Origin: Leptobrachium leishanense
Lineage: Eukaryota > Chordata > Amphibia > Anura > Megophryidae
NCBI GenBank assembly: GCA_009667805.1
Contig: CM019064.1
Span: forward strand, 111,574,328-111,638,327
Direction: 5' to 3'
Length of the DNA stretch: 64,000 nucleotides
A model generated the notes under the pieces. The model saw only the letters and a program-made list of their open reading frames with translations. It made no database searches and had not been told where the DNA came from. The translations under genes and the position numbers were made by a program. Of this stretch, positions 29,566-42,585 are shown piece by piece (within the stretch, counting starts at the first letter, position 1; the number at the start of each line of letters is the position of its first letter).

Positions 29566-30286
29566 TATGATGATGTCAGTTAACCGGGGAAGCCCTAGCT
29601 GCAAAGGGATTTCCTAAGGAAATCCCATGGAGGACATAGGGGGTTCTTTGAACCCCTTTATCTCCTGATTGGTGACAGGTGGTCATGTCTGATATAGTTG
29701 GAAAGGCCTGAGCATGGCCTTTCCAATGATATCAAACATGACCATGTTGAAACTAAAATTAAAGTGAATAAAAATAAAATTAATTAAATAAAAACGTGGG
29801 TTTTTTTTGTTTTTTTTAATGCAGCATTATTGTTTACATTTCAATTATAATGTGAACAATGATGCTTCACTAATGATTTTTTTTTGGGGGGTTTAGCTAA
29901 AATCACGTAATTTCTCCCAAAAAAAAAATAGGTTCCCAAGTCTACCCCATAGAATATAACCGCAAAGGATCGGATAATAAAGTGCGAAAAAAAAAAAAAA
30001 CTTTACACACTGTGCATGATTGAAATTTTATTGAAAATTCACATTTTTTTACATTTTTTTGTTATAGCATTCTGGCAGGACATGACATATATATATATAT
30101 ATATATAATTATGATATATTATTAATCTGCCGAGTCTGCCGGAAAGAACGATATATAATTTGTCTGGGTGGTAGAATAATACGTGACTTAAAACCGCGTT
30201 TAAACGTGATGAGCAAAAACTTCAGCAAACTTCACTTCCGAAAGAGCGCCGAAGTTGTAAAATTACTCCCGTCCTTAAGGGGTTAA
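29566..30286. mobile_element. TTAA-family element inside hAT copy B, left end lost
   Basis: The segment has the family modules (CCTATGGAGGACATAGGGGG-like hairpin, TGATATAGTTGGAAAGGCC / GGCCTTTCCAATGATATC, AT-rich tract, ATGACATATATATAT) and ends GTCCTTAAGGGGTTAA. No left TTAA terminus remains. The flanking hAT sequence jumps from the mid-transposase to the AT-rich 3' part, so a deletion followed or accompanied the insertion. Confidence 0.65.
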
Positions 30287-31108
30287 AGGAAAACCATTTA
30301 CCATCATTTGAAATGTCATATTTTTGTCTTTTAAATGTTTCTATATATCCTAAAAATCCGCCACTTCACAGGCAGGTTATGGGGACCTCCTAGGCACGAT
30401 ATTTGAAGGAATTTTTCGTTTTTATTCTTAACCTTATTTCATGAAAAACTCATTGTTCCTTTAAAAATGATTTTTTTTTACTTTTTGTCCTTGTTTCCTG
30501 TCCCCCAGGGCACTACCCGGACCCCCATACACCTTTTATGGCAAATATCTTGCATATATGCCCTCTTGAAGGGCACTCTAAAAATCGAACTTTCGAGTCC
30601 CATTGACTTGCATTGAGTTCGGTTCGTGTTCGAGTTCAAACTCAAACTTTTGAAATTGTTCGAGTTCGAATGCGGACCGAACACGGGGGTGTTCGGCTCC
30701 TCACTAGTATTTACTCAGAAAAATACAGTAACGAGTTCCCATTTCTATTTTTTTTTAAATGTGTACCCCATAGAATATATAACCATAAAGGCTTGGATGA
30801 CAAAACATGAAAAAATTACTTTATACACTGTAGATGATCGAAATTTTAATGGAAATTCACATTTTATTTTTACGTTTTTTGTTATAGCATTTTGGCAGGA
30901 TATGACATATACATATACCAATGATATATTATGAATCTCCCGAGTCTGCTGGATAAAATTATTTATAGTTTGTCTGAGTTGTACAATAAAACGTGATTCA
31001 AATTGCGTTTCAGCATGATAACCAAAAAATGGTGAAAATAAGCTCAGCACACTTCTATTTTTAGAAGTGTTCTGAACTTGTAAAATTGCCCGGTCTTTAA
31101 GGGGTTAA

Positions 31109-32538
31109 ACAGACTGCTAAAAAGGCTCGCTGTACATATTAGCAGCTTCTTCCGAAGTAATTCAGCACATGCTTGTCATAACTTCACCAGTGAAACGCAG
31201 CTGAATGGAACAGTTTCTAGAAGTTGGTTGATTTCCAGGCATCCTATTCCGAGTTGCGCAATATTAACCCATTCACTACAAAGATCATATATAATCGATC
31301 TTCAAAAGCACTTGTTAACACCCGGTATCGAATGTACTCAATGTTGTCTATTTCAGGAGCAAGGCAAAGGAATTCCATTTATTGCAAACATAATTAGTTT
31401 GCAAATGGGCTCCAGAACATGCCCCTGAAATCTGAAACTATCAAACGCCTCTGTATATATTTACTATGTGGGTAATGGAAAGACACATTCCATAAAACCA
31501 CTAGGTTCTGTCCAGTTGAAGTGCTTCAAATAGCATGTGGTACAATAATTACTGTTGTGTCTCATGCACCTGTTACCACTCTGCTTCTCCATGGGGTCAC
31601 TGTATTTTCGCACATCCTATATATGGCAGGTAACAAAAAATAAAGTTGCATTCCAAGACATGTGTTATAAAGGGGGGCACAAACACACATGAAAATATGC
31701 GTGTGAAGCATGTTAGTATTAGATTTTGCCAAAATAAAATCTTGAAGCAAGAGAAAAAAGTGTCCTTAATACCAATACCAGCTTCCTTGTAAATGGAAGC
31801 CCCATTGAACTGGAGTGCCTGATGACAAGCCTGACTATGTATAGGCAATATCATAAGATTTAATGTATCCCTTGGGGTTGTGGGATGCGGATATATTGCA
31901 TAAGGAAAAGTCTTGGTTCTCCCATACCCTTAGTGCAACTAGTGGTGTAATGGGAGTAAAATGATTGGCCATACCATTCCTTGAGATGTAGCACATAAGG
32001 AGACATTTTAAGTGTTTACAAATAAAGCTTATATTGCGTCGCATTCAACTGGGGCATGATTTGGCCTAGCCCATAATATACCCAGCGTATAAATTGGACC
32101 GGGCCATAATATACCCGGGTATAATCTAGCCTAGACTGTTTTAACCCCAGGTATACTCGGGCTTTTGTGTATACACAGCCTGTTACACTTGAGCGCAGAG
32201 CTAATCACTGGGATACTCACGGTAGCACTTCTGTGCCATTGCGAGTATCAGCTCCTGGAGTCCATAGGACTCCATGGAGGGTTGTGCTTCTGGGACATGC
32301 ACCCTGCGCAATCGCTACATCGCGCACCTGAGTAGTCGAGGAGGGAGACTGGGAAATATTTGTTCGCAGTCTCACTCTGCTCCCGGCACAGTACTGTGTA
32401 GTGATCGCGTAGGGAGACTGAGAACTATTTTTTCCCAGTTTCACTCTTCTCTGGGGGCAAGAAGTGGCAGATTGGGTCACTGTTCTCACCGCAGGATGAG
32501 AGGTGAGTAAGTATGGGATTTATTGAAGGGGTGTTTTA
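31109..32538. other. Unassigned interval
   Basis: The sequence is AT-rich, with no convincing frame or terminal repeats. At 32056-32165 the phrases CCATAATATACCC and GGGTATAATC recur several times. They look like a decayed inverted or tandem repeat, but boundaries are not clear. Confidence 0.4.
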
Positions 32539-32965
32539 GGCTAGGGTCAGACGAACGCATTTTTCACGTTGTCCGTGAAAAAGTGCGTTCGAACGAACGG
32601 ACGTATTTTTTCACGGAATACGCGATAGCGGTCATACGATGCGCATTTTCGTCCGTGATTTTGTACGGATCATCAATAAAACCCTTTTTGCGTCTGGACG
32701 TTATGTTGGCCGGACATTAGCAGCGTCTGACGTCTCCTAATCACGCAAACACGCCGCTATGCCGCCGCAGCGCACTCTGTACGTCATTAGTAGCAGTTTG
32801 ACGTTCTAGAAAAAATGCGTTTGTTTGCCACTTGTGTTGCGCGGACGAACATTCGTGCGGCCGTACTTCGTGTGTTCCCCAGCATTGGACGTCATTTGCT
32901 GCTAGCACGGCCGTGATTTTGTGCGGCTAAACGCATGTTAAAACTGCTTTCGTCTGACCTTAGCC
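32539..32965. mobile_element. MITE with GGCTAGGGTCAGACGAACGC ends (427 bp)
   Basis: The left end GGCTAGGGTCAGACGAACGC matches the reverse complement of the right end, GGCTAAGGTCAGACGAAAGC, at 18 of 20 positions. The inside is CpG-rich with many ACGAACG, ACGG and GTCCGTGA words, no coding frame. No confident TSD was found. A related structure lies at 36984-37275. Confidence 0.65.
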
Positions 32966-34181
32966 TTCGGTGGATAAAATATTTCTGGCCGCATTCATGC
33001 TGTACTTTGTGCTAGCACTTTGTATTACCTTACTCATTGCACTCCCCATGTTAGGTATAGGATGCTCAAAGTACAGTAAGCTCGATGAAGCTAGTGCAAA
33101 AAACTATGCACCAACAGATTACTAAAGGGGGTAGCGTCAGGAATGTAATATGGCTGGCATGCGTTAAACACACTTATCCTAGAGCTTCATTCATTTCTGT
33201 GTTAGACCGTACTCCACTGCCATCTAGACAAGGGAGTGGATAAGACTCCCTTATTTATTCTTTTTTTTTCAGGACCCAAATAATTGTGCAAAAAGAAAAG
33301 ATTCCAATATCATGAAATTAACATAAAATACATTAAAGCATATGCTCTTTTGCTAAAATGTGTAGTAATATTATACGTGTAGTGCTATGATTTTATTTTA
33401 TCACTTATATAGCTTGATCAGCATGAATTATATGTTATATACGCATTATATTATTTTAGTTTAACTTTTTAAAACAATGGTCAGCAATTCAGTCCTGTTT
33501 GATGTTGTTGAACACATAAAACAAACCAACCACAGACATACAGAAAGTGTATATGTATAAAGTGTTTTTATATTATATGTACGGTTATTTATAACAGTAA
33601 AACTGGTTAATGGAATAAATCAATTCACATTGCTGAAGTAAAATGTCAGCACGTGTATACATGATAACTGTATTGCAATATCTTGAAAATGCAGCCTCTG
33701 GCTATTTTTAAGCTTATCATCGCTGACACCAATCTTATTTCCCAACAGAATTATATCTTGGTACCCCAGACTATAAACTATTTTTCTCTACAATATATAA
33801 TTAGATATACAAAAGTAGGATTCCTAAAATAAGCTACGTTTTCAAAGGTAATTTGGTTATATATAAACATCAAGAACTCAGATTAAAGGGAAGTAAAAAT
33901 AATAAACAGGCCCAGAAGAAAGAAAACAATAGATGTGCATCTTATAGGTTAATATTCTTTCCTGTTAGTAATTTGAAGGAGTCTTAACCCTTTCAATACC
34001 AATGAGTTTCCATTACCCACATGATAAACATATACAGGGGTCCCACTGTACATGTTCACTGTAGGTAAGCCGTTTTTGACCGGTAGAGGGCTCCCACTGC
34101 TGGCCAAAAAATGCTACTACGTGTAAATTTTAACTTGATCTTTGCGTACTCAGTCTTGGTAGTAAAGCGGTTAATTGCGTT
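32966..34181. other. Unassigned interval with a shared dispersed segment
   Basis: Most of this AT-rich stretch holds nothing identifiable. Its first part (about 33004-33195, minus strand) shares AGCTTACTGTACTTTG, GCATCCTATAC and CCTGACGCTA with 45540-45850 (plus strand), so it is a copy of a dispersed repeat of unknown class. Confidence 0.5.
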
Positions 34182-34810
34182 TTAACCTCCCTGGCGGTCT
34201 AATTTTTTCAAAACTTTGTGTCTAAAAGCGTCTCAATTTTTTTTTAAAGGAAACGTGTTTTTGTACATAGTTAGCCTGTAATAATTAGTAATCACTCACT
34301 GAAATCCGTGCAAGCAAGAGTCCTTACTGGTAAAATCCTTTATAAATAAATAAATAAATAAATAAAATAAATAGTAAATACACTGAGTCCGATAAAGTTT
34401 GAAACACGACATAATAATTTATTATCCCAAAAATAATTCCAAAATAATGCAAATAAATGAGATTCAATAAAATACAACAAAAAACACTGAAATCTGTCTG
34501 AAAACAAGGGTGAGACTATGTATGGTCTGTTTCTTATCCTGTAGTGCCACCTAGTGGCCGTTCTTGTACATTGGAATACAGTGTATTATAGAAAAAAATT
34601 AAGTTTGCTGCCTGGTCGCGCCCCCCTGCATCGTGTGACTCGCAGGGAGCCTTACCAGGAAACAACTCGCTGCAATCACACTGTGGGGGACAGCCAGGGA
34701 GCGCAGGAGGAGGTGAGTATGCATCCAGCCCGAGTGTGGCTCGGAGTTACCGTTCACGGTAGTGAAATTTAACCCCGAGTCACACTCAGGAATACCACCA
34801 GGGAGGTTAA
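34182..34810. mobile_element. TTAA-flanked MITE (TTAACCTCCCTGGCGG)
   Basis: The left end TTAACCTCCCTGGCGGT and the right end ACCACCAGGGAGGTTAA are inverted repeats closing on TTAA (34182-34185; 34807-34810). The inner sequence ACCGTTCACGGTAGTGAAATTTAACCCCGAG is near the right end. An (AAAT)n run lies at 34345-34375. No coding capacity. The end type differs from the TTAACCCCTT family, but the target site is the same. Confidence 0.75.
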
Positions 34811-35680
34811 TGTTGTTGAATTACAGATGGACCAATAGAAGGATGTATTAAATCCCAAAATGATAATCGTGTGCTCAAGATTATGATGTGGTATTCCGTA
34901 CCTGCTAGTGCTAGTCTGATATATAGCAGAGAGAGATTTTCACTTGCGTCGAAAAAATGAAAAGGACTTACTAAGCTTAAACAATTTTTCAAGCAAGCTA
35001 GTAATGCAAATCATTCATGGTATATGTCTGTTACACATTTATTTTTGCTTGGAAATAACAGTACTGAAAACATGCCCCATATATATTAAAATACATTCTC
35101 AAGGTTTCACAGGGTATTTATGCAGTCATGTAGAATCCATTTTTAATAAACAGCCCTCTTAAACTGTTTGACCGTTTTATAAGAAATACTGGTCGTGAGC
35201 CCAGCAGGAATTTTCTCGTTTCCCCAGGCAAGTCTGACCTTGTCAGCACTTTGTCTATCCAGCCATATGTTTGGTTTCTCCTCGGCAAGTCCCCTTCAGT
35301 TATGAAAATATTGAACTGTACTTTCCAGTATCATAAATGTTATTTTAGAACACTAATTTTTTGGCAGGATTACAGACTCTATAAATCATCCTGTGCTGCA
35401 TACTGCCTTGCAGTTCTTCTATGTAGCTATTCTTTTCTCTACACAAATAGAATCATATACATAGAAACCCCAGCAGTTTATACCCCTATCACTATACAAA
35501 TAGTCTGTGTCTTCGTTAATTTACACCTGTAATGACCATGCCTACGTCCTTTCAACACCTTTTAAATACCAACAAGAAATAGCATATTGTATGGAAAACA
35601 ATGAGAACATAAAAACAATGGTGTAAATAGTGAAAAAGGAAAGTCAAACACAGAGTGGCTAAAACAGGGGGACTCACCAA
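34811..35680. other. Unassigned AT-rich interval
   Basis: No supported feature was found. Open frames of up to about 93 codons (35251-35532) are present but lack similarity to any family I recognise and lack clear coding features. Confidence 0.4.
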
Positions 35681-36520
35681 ATGCCAGGTCAGTGCCGGGG
35701 TGCTCCACCGTCTAGGATCCGCAGTCCACCAATAGCATATACCAAAAATCAGCGGGCAACACTAGGAGCTGGACCATATAAAGATATTTATTGTGGAGCG
35801 GCCACAGGGGTACTGGATTCAAGCGACGTTTCGGTAATGTGCCTTATAGTCATGCCTAATCCATCCATAGGCATGACATAGGGGGTTATTCAGAGAGATC
35901 CAAAATGTCACCGAAATGTAACCAGACACTGAAATGCAGCGTACGGGGACATTTCGGGGCCATTCAGAGAGCAGGCAGCTCGCCAAATTTTGGTGAATTG
36001 CCTGCACGTACGGTGCCTGTTCGAGGGAAGTGAAATCCCCATAGAGATGCAATGCTTCGTCTATTCAGAGAACACCGAACAGCAGTGAAACGTTGCCGAA
36101 ATTCCCTGCTGTTCGGTGGTTTCATTAGACAGGTTTATTCAAGAGAATCCCATAGGCTTCAATGTTAAAAATATTCCCGTTTTAATTGAATATCTAATTC
36201 GGTGAGTGTTCAGCGGGTTTGCAGTGAGTGTTCGGCGGGTTTGCGGTGAGTTTTCCCTGCACTCCGGGGACCCTGCGGTTGTGCTTGAAAACACTGCAGG
36301 GTCGGCAAGCTAGAATCGCCGAATCGCCCCGAAGAGCGGGGAACGAAATGGCACCAAACATGCGGTGACATTTCGAATCTCTCTGAATAACCCCTTAAGG
36401 CACTTTACCAAAACGTCACTTGAATCCAGCACCCCTGTGACCGCTCCACAATAACTAATTTTATATGGTCAAGCCTAGTGTTGGCTGCTGATTTTTGGTA
36501 AATAGTGAATAATTGGCAAA
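35681..36520. mobile_element. Inverted pair of PLE-like segments split by a MITE
   Basis: The left segment (about 35681-35880, minus) and the right segment (36396-36520, plus) are inverted copies. Read outward from the centre both give AAGGCACNTTACC, then AAACGTC and CTTGAATCCAG, GACCGCTCCACAATAA (GGCC on the left). The AAGGCAC...CCGAAACGTCGC core of the left copy resembles a decayed hammerhead (GAAAC kept, CTGANGA replaced by CTATAA). The topology repeats that of the palindrome at 15700-16727. The MITE at 35881-36395 lies in the centre. Confidence 0.55.
35881..36395. mobile_element. TA-flanked MITE, GGGGTTATTCAGAGAG family, copy 1
   Basis: The ends GGGGGTTATTCAGAGAG and CTCTCTGAATAACCCC are inverted repeats next to TA dinucleotides (35879-35880; 36396-36397). 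Internal words ACACCGAACAGCAG, GTTCGGCGGG and GACCCTGCGGT are shared by all members. No transposase frame. TA targets indicate a Tc1/mariner-type enzyme in trans. Confidence 0.75.
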
Positions 36521-36983
36521 AGATTTCAGGTGGAAAGTATCATTTGATGTTCTCCAAATAGAGACCTTAAGCTGCCATTATGGGGGTAAAAGTCCATGAT
36601 ATATTCGGGGGCCCAGTGGATCCAGCTGGCCCTAGCATTTCCCAAACCCTATGAAACATTTCTAAGTTCTGCAGATGTAAAGGTACCCCCCCATGCCATC
36701 TAGGCAATATGTTTTATTTTTTAATTAACTTACAGAATTGTGCAGCTGAGGGAAGAGGGGGCAGACCTCTGGTTTAATAAAGGCTCCCCAATATTCTGAG
36801 GGCAGCCCTGCCCATCAATCTGCAGAAAACGAACGTCATGAGGACTAATTGGATCAAATTACTTTTTTTAATTACTTTGGCCTAATAGTTATTTTTTTTA
36901 TATTAAAAATGTTCTATATTTTGAGTGATAGCCTTGAATATAAGTGCTTCTCCTATCCGTATTCACAATAATATTGCGATTAA

Positions 36984-37275
36984 AGTCTGTGTCAGATGAG
37001 CGTTTTCAGAGTGGAAGGAACGTCTGTGAGAGTGGACGTTCCTGCCACTCAACGCCCATCTTGCCACCTCAGTGCGCTCAGCGCTGCCAGGCTCGATCCT
37101 CCTATGAAAGATTGCGCTTTGCAGCCCCGTTGAGCGCACATTGTAGCGTTTCGACGGGGAGCTTTTCAGCACGTCCGGTGGAGCACGCGCAATTCGTGCA
37201 CACGCTACAGCTCTGCAACGGACGCCGGGAGGCACGTGAGCACGGGAGCACCTAGTACGCTTGTCTGACACTGGC
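36984..37275. mobile_element. MITE with GTGTCAGA ends
   Basis: AGTCTGTGTCAGATGAGCG at the left pairs with CGCTTGTCTGACACTGGC at the right as imperfect inverted repeats. The inside is GC-rich (GCGCTCAGCGCTGCC). It resembles the structure at 32539-32965 in end sequence and composition. TSD not clear. Confidence 0.5.
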
Positions 37276-38451
37276 CTAATAGTTCATACTGCACAAAACT
37301 GTGTAGATAACAGTAATCACTTTCAATTGAAATGACAGCTTATATTTTAGGGAGTCCTCAGGGCCGCCTTCCATGTCTCCTTCCGTGTGTGGCCTTCGCA
37401 GATATTGGTGTAAATGTTTAATCTGAAAATGACTCCAGTTTTGAGCGGAAACAAAGATTATATTTCTGCATTACAAAAAAAATAAACAAAATATTAAGTA
37501 AACACAGTAACTGCATATTTTCAGATTATCAGGCATCAGAAGAGGAAGCTGGAACTGGGTCTCTAATGGGTTGAAAAATGGAATAAGTACCTATCTAGCT
37601 TTTATCTGTTTCCATCTAAGCAATTAAAGGAAGTGAAAATCCTAGCTAACCATGCAAATATTCACTTAGCAGCAGGGGGTTATATAAAGTCTTTATTTCA
37701 GTAACAACAATTAGGCATATACATGTTTGTTCAGCATTGACAATTCCCCATTGGCATAGTAGAATACCGTAGTGTTGCTTTGGCTTCAAAATAATAGTTA
37801 TTAAAGAGAAACAGGACCAAGTGACAGTCCTGTTATTTGGATGAATGCCAAGCAGCTAAATAGGTTGAAACACAAACACACACACACACACATGCACACA
37901 CACACACACACACACACACTTCATGCAGCACTAATGCATTTGCAGGCAACAGTTATTGTGTACATCATTGTATTGGTGCTTTTCATAGACTGACACGCTC
38001 ACAAACATAAACTAGAAATTGTGCATTAATAAATGAAAATATAATAGGGTAAAACCATACACAAAGCTCCTTACAATGAGCTTGAACATAGGTGACATTA
38101 GGTGACATTATGAGTTGGATAACAATGGTATTTATGTATATTAAATTAATTGAAGCTGCCTAAATAGAGAGTAAAGCAACATCATTTAGCAATAATTATC
38201 TACGTCTGTAGTTTTGCAATGGAAATAATATTATAGGATTCACAAAGAAATGTTACTTTATCTTGCGGATTCTGTTATTAAATATTTGTTACATAGAGCA
38301 TTCTGTCGTACTTTGCAGCCATCTGTATGCATGCATGCACATAGGGGTCAAGTCTTAAAAGGGGAAGTGTGGGAACTCCCCAATATGTCTATTCCCTAAT
38401 TAGAAATTATCTCCTCACATTTGCCACAAACACACACTCAAATCTGATATA
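37276..38451. other. Unassigned interval with a CA microsatellite
   Basis: A (CA)n microsatellite interrupted by ATG lies at 37871-37919. The rest is AT-rich with no recognised element or gene. Confidence 0.6.
37871..37919 (+). repeat. (CA)n microsatellite
   Basis: About 20 CA dinucleotides with one AA and one TG interruption. A likely polymorphic locus. Confidence 0.95.
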
Positions 38452-39770
<1,319 letters not shown>

Positions 39771-39772
39771 TA

Positions 39773-40143
39773 TTTATGTATTGTTATTGTCACCATTTAT
39801 ATAGCGGCAACAGTTTACTGCAGTGCTTTCAATAACCAAAGGAAAGAGATACAGATAAACGGACATATGATGGAAACAAGAGGTATAGAGGGCCCTGCTC
39901 ATAGGAGTTTACAATCTTTTTACCAAAAATATATGATAAATCTTATATTTATTGGGACTTAGCAGGGAAACATATGATTGAACACATGAATAAAAGCTTT
40001 ATAGTGTCTGGGACCAATAGCAACTCAGTTCCCTCTTCAAAAATAGTGGAAGAAATGCATTCCCACACATTCCACCTTGGACTTGACCCCTGCATATGGC
40101 CGGATCCAGAGAGGGAGCATCCCCCCTCTGAGCTGCAGTCCCT
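39773..40143. other. Unassigned interval, possible LINE-like remnant
   Basis: The phrase ATTTATATAGCGGCAACAG and later GGGCCCTGCTCATAGGAG, TTACAATCTTT look like the end of a dispersed repeat often seen near L2/CR1-type tails, but no TSD or frame supports it. Nothing else was found. Confidence 0.35.
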
Positions 40144-41648
40144 TTAACCACTTGGCTGCAGAGGACGCGCTCAGCGCCTCCTGCCAAGTGCTCCTCCTGT
40201 GCGATGGACGCACTGAGCGCGTCCATGCACAGGAGGCAGCTATCGGCCGGGATTCCAGCCGATTACTTAGCCCCCCCGGTGTGGGCTGATATCTTGGATG
40301 TCCGGGACTCCGGGACCCCGGCGGGACCAATACATCTATTTCAGGCGCCCCCCCCTGCGAGTGCAGAGGAGGTGCCTGAAAGGGAGGGGGGAGGTCCTAC
40401 GGACCTCTCTCCCTTCCGATCGCTGGGGGCGAGCGATTAAAGGCAGGCATCGTTTGGGGGCTGGATCACGATTCGGCACCGGATCGGGATCCCCTCCCGG
40501 AGCTGGCCGACATCGTGGATGTCGGCCAAGCTTCCGGGAACTCTCCCTGACGACTGGCGTCATCGTGCATAGCGTGATGACGTCAATTTTAGAGTTAACC
40601 CCTAGCTGCCACCAATGGTGGAGAAAGGGGGTTCTAATGAACCCCCTGTCTCCCAATCCGTGGCAGCTAGGGGTTAATGTTTGGTATTGTTGGAGTGCGG
40701 AGGAGGTGCCTGAAAGGGAGGTCCTTCGGACCTCTCTCCGTTCCGATCGCTGGGGGTGAGCGATTAAAGGCAGGCAACGTTTGGAAGGGCACAGCATGCC
40801 CTTCCAAATGGGGCCTGGCTTTAACCCCTTGGGGGCCGGATCACGATTCGGCGCCGGATCGGGATCCCCTCCCGGAGCTGGCCGACATCTTGGATGTCAG
40901 CCAAGCTTCCAGGATCTCCCCATGACGACTGGCATCATCGTGCATAGCGCGATGACGTCAGTTTTAGAGTTAACCCCTAGCTACCACCAATGGTGGAGAT
41001 AGGGGGTTCTAATGAACCCCCTATCTCCCGATCTGTGGCAGCTAGGGATTAATGTTTGGTATCGTTGGGTCAGCCAGAGCATGGCCTATCCAACAATAAC
41101 AAACATTAGCATTTTAGAAGTTACCAAAAAAAATATGTAAATAAAAAAATGTTTAAAAAATAAAAATAAAACAATAATAAACAGCTTTTTTTTTTGTTTA
41201 ATGCAGCAATATTGTTCCCATTTCAATTATAATGTGAACAATGATGCTGCACTAACTATTTTTGTATGGGGTGCGTTTGTTAAAAATCACGTGATTTTCC
41301 CCCCAAAAAAATGTAACGAGTCCCCATTTCTAATTTCTTTAACAAGCGCAACCCAACCGCAAACGCTCGCATGTTAAAATGTGAAAAAAAACACTTTACA
41401 AGCTGTAAATTATTGAAAATTAAAATTTTATTAAATTTTTTGTTATAATATACAGACAGGACATGATGTATACATATAATAATGACATATATTATGAATC
41501 TGACGAGTCTGCCGGAAAGAACGATATATAATATGTCTGGGTCATATAAAAAAATAAGGCTTCAAAACGCGGTTAAACATGATGAGCGAAACAGGTAAAA
41601 ATGAGCTCAGCACACAGGTGTGAAATGCCTCAGCAGCGAAAGGGTTAA
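40144..41648. mobile_element. Large TTAA element with duplicated hairpin block (1505 bp)
   Basis: TTAA lies at both ends (40144-40147; 41645-41648), and the left start TTTAACCACTTGGCTGC and the right end CAGCAGCGAAAGGGTTAA match the copy at 14361-15605. The same hairpin order is seen: GGACGCGCTCAGCG, GATATCTTGGATGTC, CAGGCGCC, the ACCCCCTGTCTCCC pair and CCGACATCGTGGATGTCGG. The block from about 40440 to 40680 is repeated at about 40755-41050. The right third is AT-rich. No coding capacity. Confidence 0.75.
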
Positions 41649-41897
41649 AGGTCATACAGGGGATCTTTGGGCATTTGAAACCCTGTATCTCCATTTCTGC
41701 GTAAACTATTTAGGTGTCTTTGGAAAAGCCAGATTCCGACTTTTCCGATGATACCAAACATGACTATGTAGAATGTATGGAGTAAAAATAAAACACAAGA
41801 GAAAACTGTGTATTTTTTCTTTATTTGTTTAAAATTGTGCAATTCCTTAGAAAAATGCAGGATGGGAAGTGAAATGGCTCAGAAGCAAAGGGGTTAA
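41649..41897. mobile_element. TTAA-family element, tail joined to the preceding one
   Basis: It begins straight after the shared TTAA at 41645 with AGGTCATACAGGGG and contains the pair CCAGATTCCGAC / GATACCAAACATGAC. It ends CTCAGAAGCAAAGGGGTTAA (41894-41897). It resembles the right half of a family member placed in tandem. Confidence 0.55.
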
Positions 41898-42585
41898 CTT
41901 CGATGTATCAAACCTCGAGATCACTTGAAAAGGCTATTTCCTAGATACACTCAAAATATGTAAACCTCTATAGTGTGTATACTGTATGTCCAAGCTTGTG
42001 TGTGTATCTATATATCTGATTTCTATATGGATGTGTATATAGCTATGTTCGAGTATGTGTCTTTTGAGTGTATGTCAATGAGTAAATGTCTGTATACAAC
42101 TGTGTATTAGCATGCACCTGGGTGTATATCTCCCAAATGTCTCTGTTTTTGAGGGACAGTCCCTATTTTGGGCCTGAATCCCATATTCCCTCTTACCCAC
42201 AAACAAATTACCCACAAATCCCACAAAAATTAACTGATGCTCCGTCTACCCTTTGTGCTCCTGCATGTCCCCAAGGCCGTCCTCATACAGCTATCACTGG
42301 ACCTGCTTGTTCTGCTTCGAGGCCACCACAACCATTTTTAGCACAGTAACCAGCGCAAATGCCCATCCAGCATGTCGAGGATATGCATAGGACTTTTGCT
42401 TCTACTACAACCACTCCACAACATACTGGACCTTCTTCTAGCAAAATATATTGGCTTTCGTAGATCCTTTTACAACAGGATTGTTTTACTATTGGCTGCT
42501 TTATCACTGCCATTTGCAAGAGGCTACAAGAGATGTTTGGGATGGATTTAGCACTAGAGACTTCTGTATTCTGAATGAACACTAT
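41898..42585. other. Unassigned interval
   Basis: A GT/TA-rich stretch (about 41990-42130, TGTGTATATAGC-type words) is followed by unique-looking sequence. A frame at 42086-42349 shows no family features. No repeat termini. Confidence 0.4.

Larger units (their letters stand above)
25849..30706 (+). mobile_element. hAT transposon copy B (4.9 kb, plus orientation)
   Basis: The ends are TAGGGATGAGC and CTCCTCACTA. The 8-bp flanks ATATTTAC (25841-25848) and GTATTTAC (30707-30714) match at seven of eight positions. It has the same parts as copy A in the same order: GTTC/GAAC-rich subterminal repeats, TATA box, tandem leader, transposase. Three later insertions are visible: a PLE fragment (27095-27677), an L2-like tail (27791-28223) and a TTAA-family element (29566-30286). 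The last is accompanied by loss of the transposase C-terminus. Confidence 0.9.
25412..31108. mobile_element. TTAA-family element split by hAT copy B
   Basis: The left part (25412-25848) starts TTAACCCCTTAAGTACC and runs to CTAATATCGCATATTTAC. The right part (30707-31108) resumes with GTATTTACTCAG and ends GGTCTTTAAGGGGTTAA. Joined without the hAT insertion it matches the order of the family: hairpins, GATATCATTTGAAAGGCC pair, AT-rich tract, terminal segment. TTAA closes both ends (25412-25415; 31105-31108). Confidence 0.7.
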
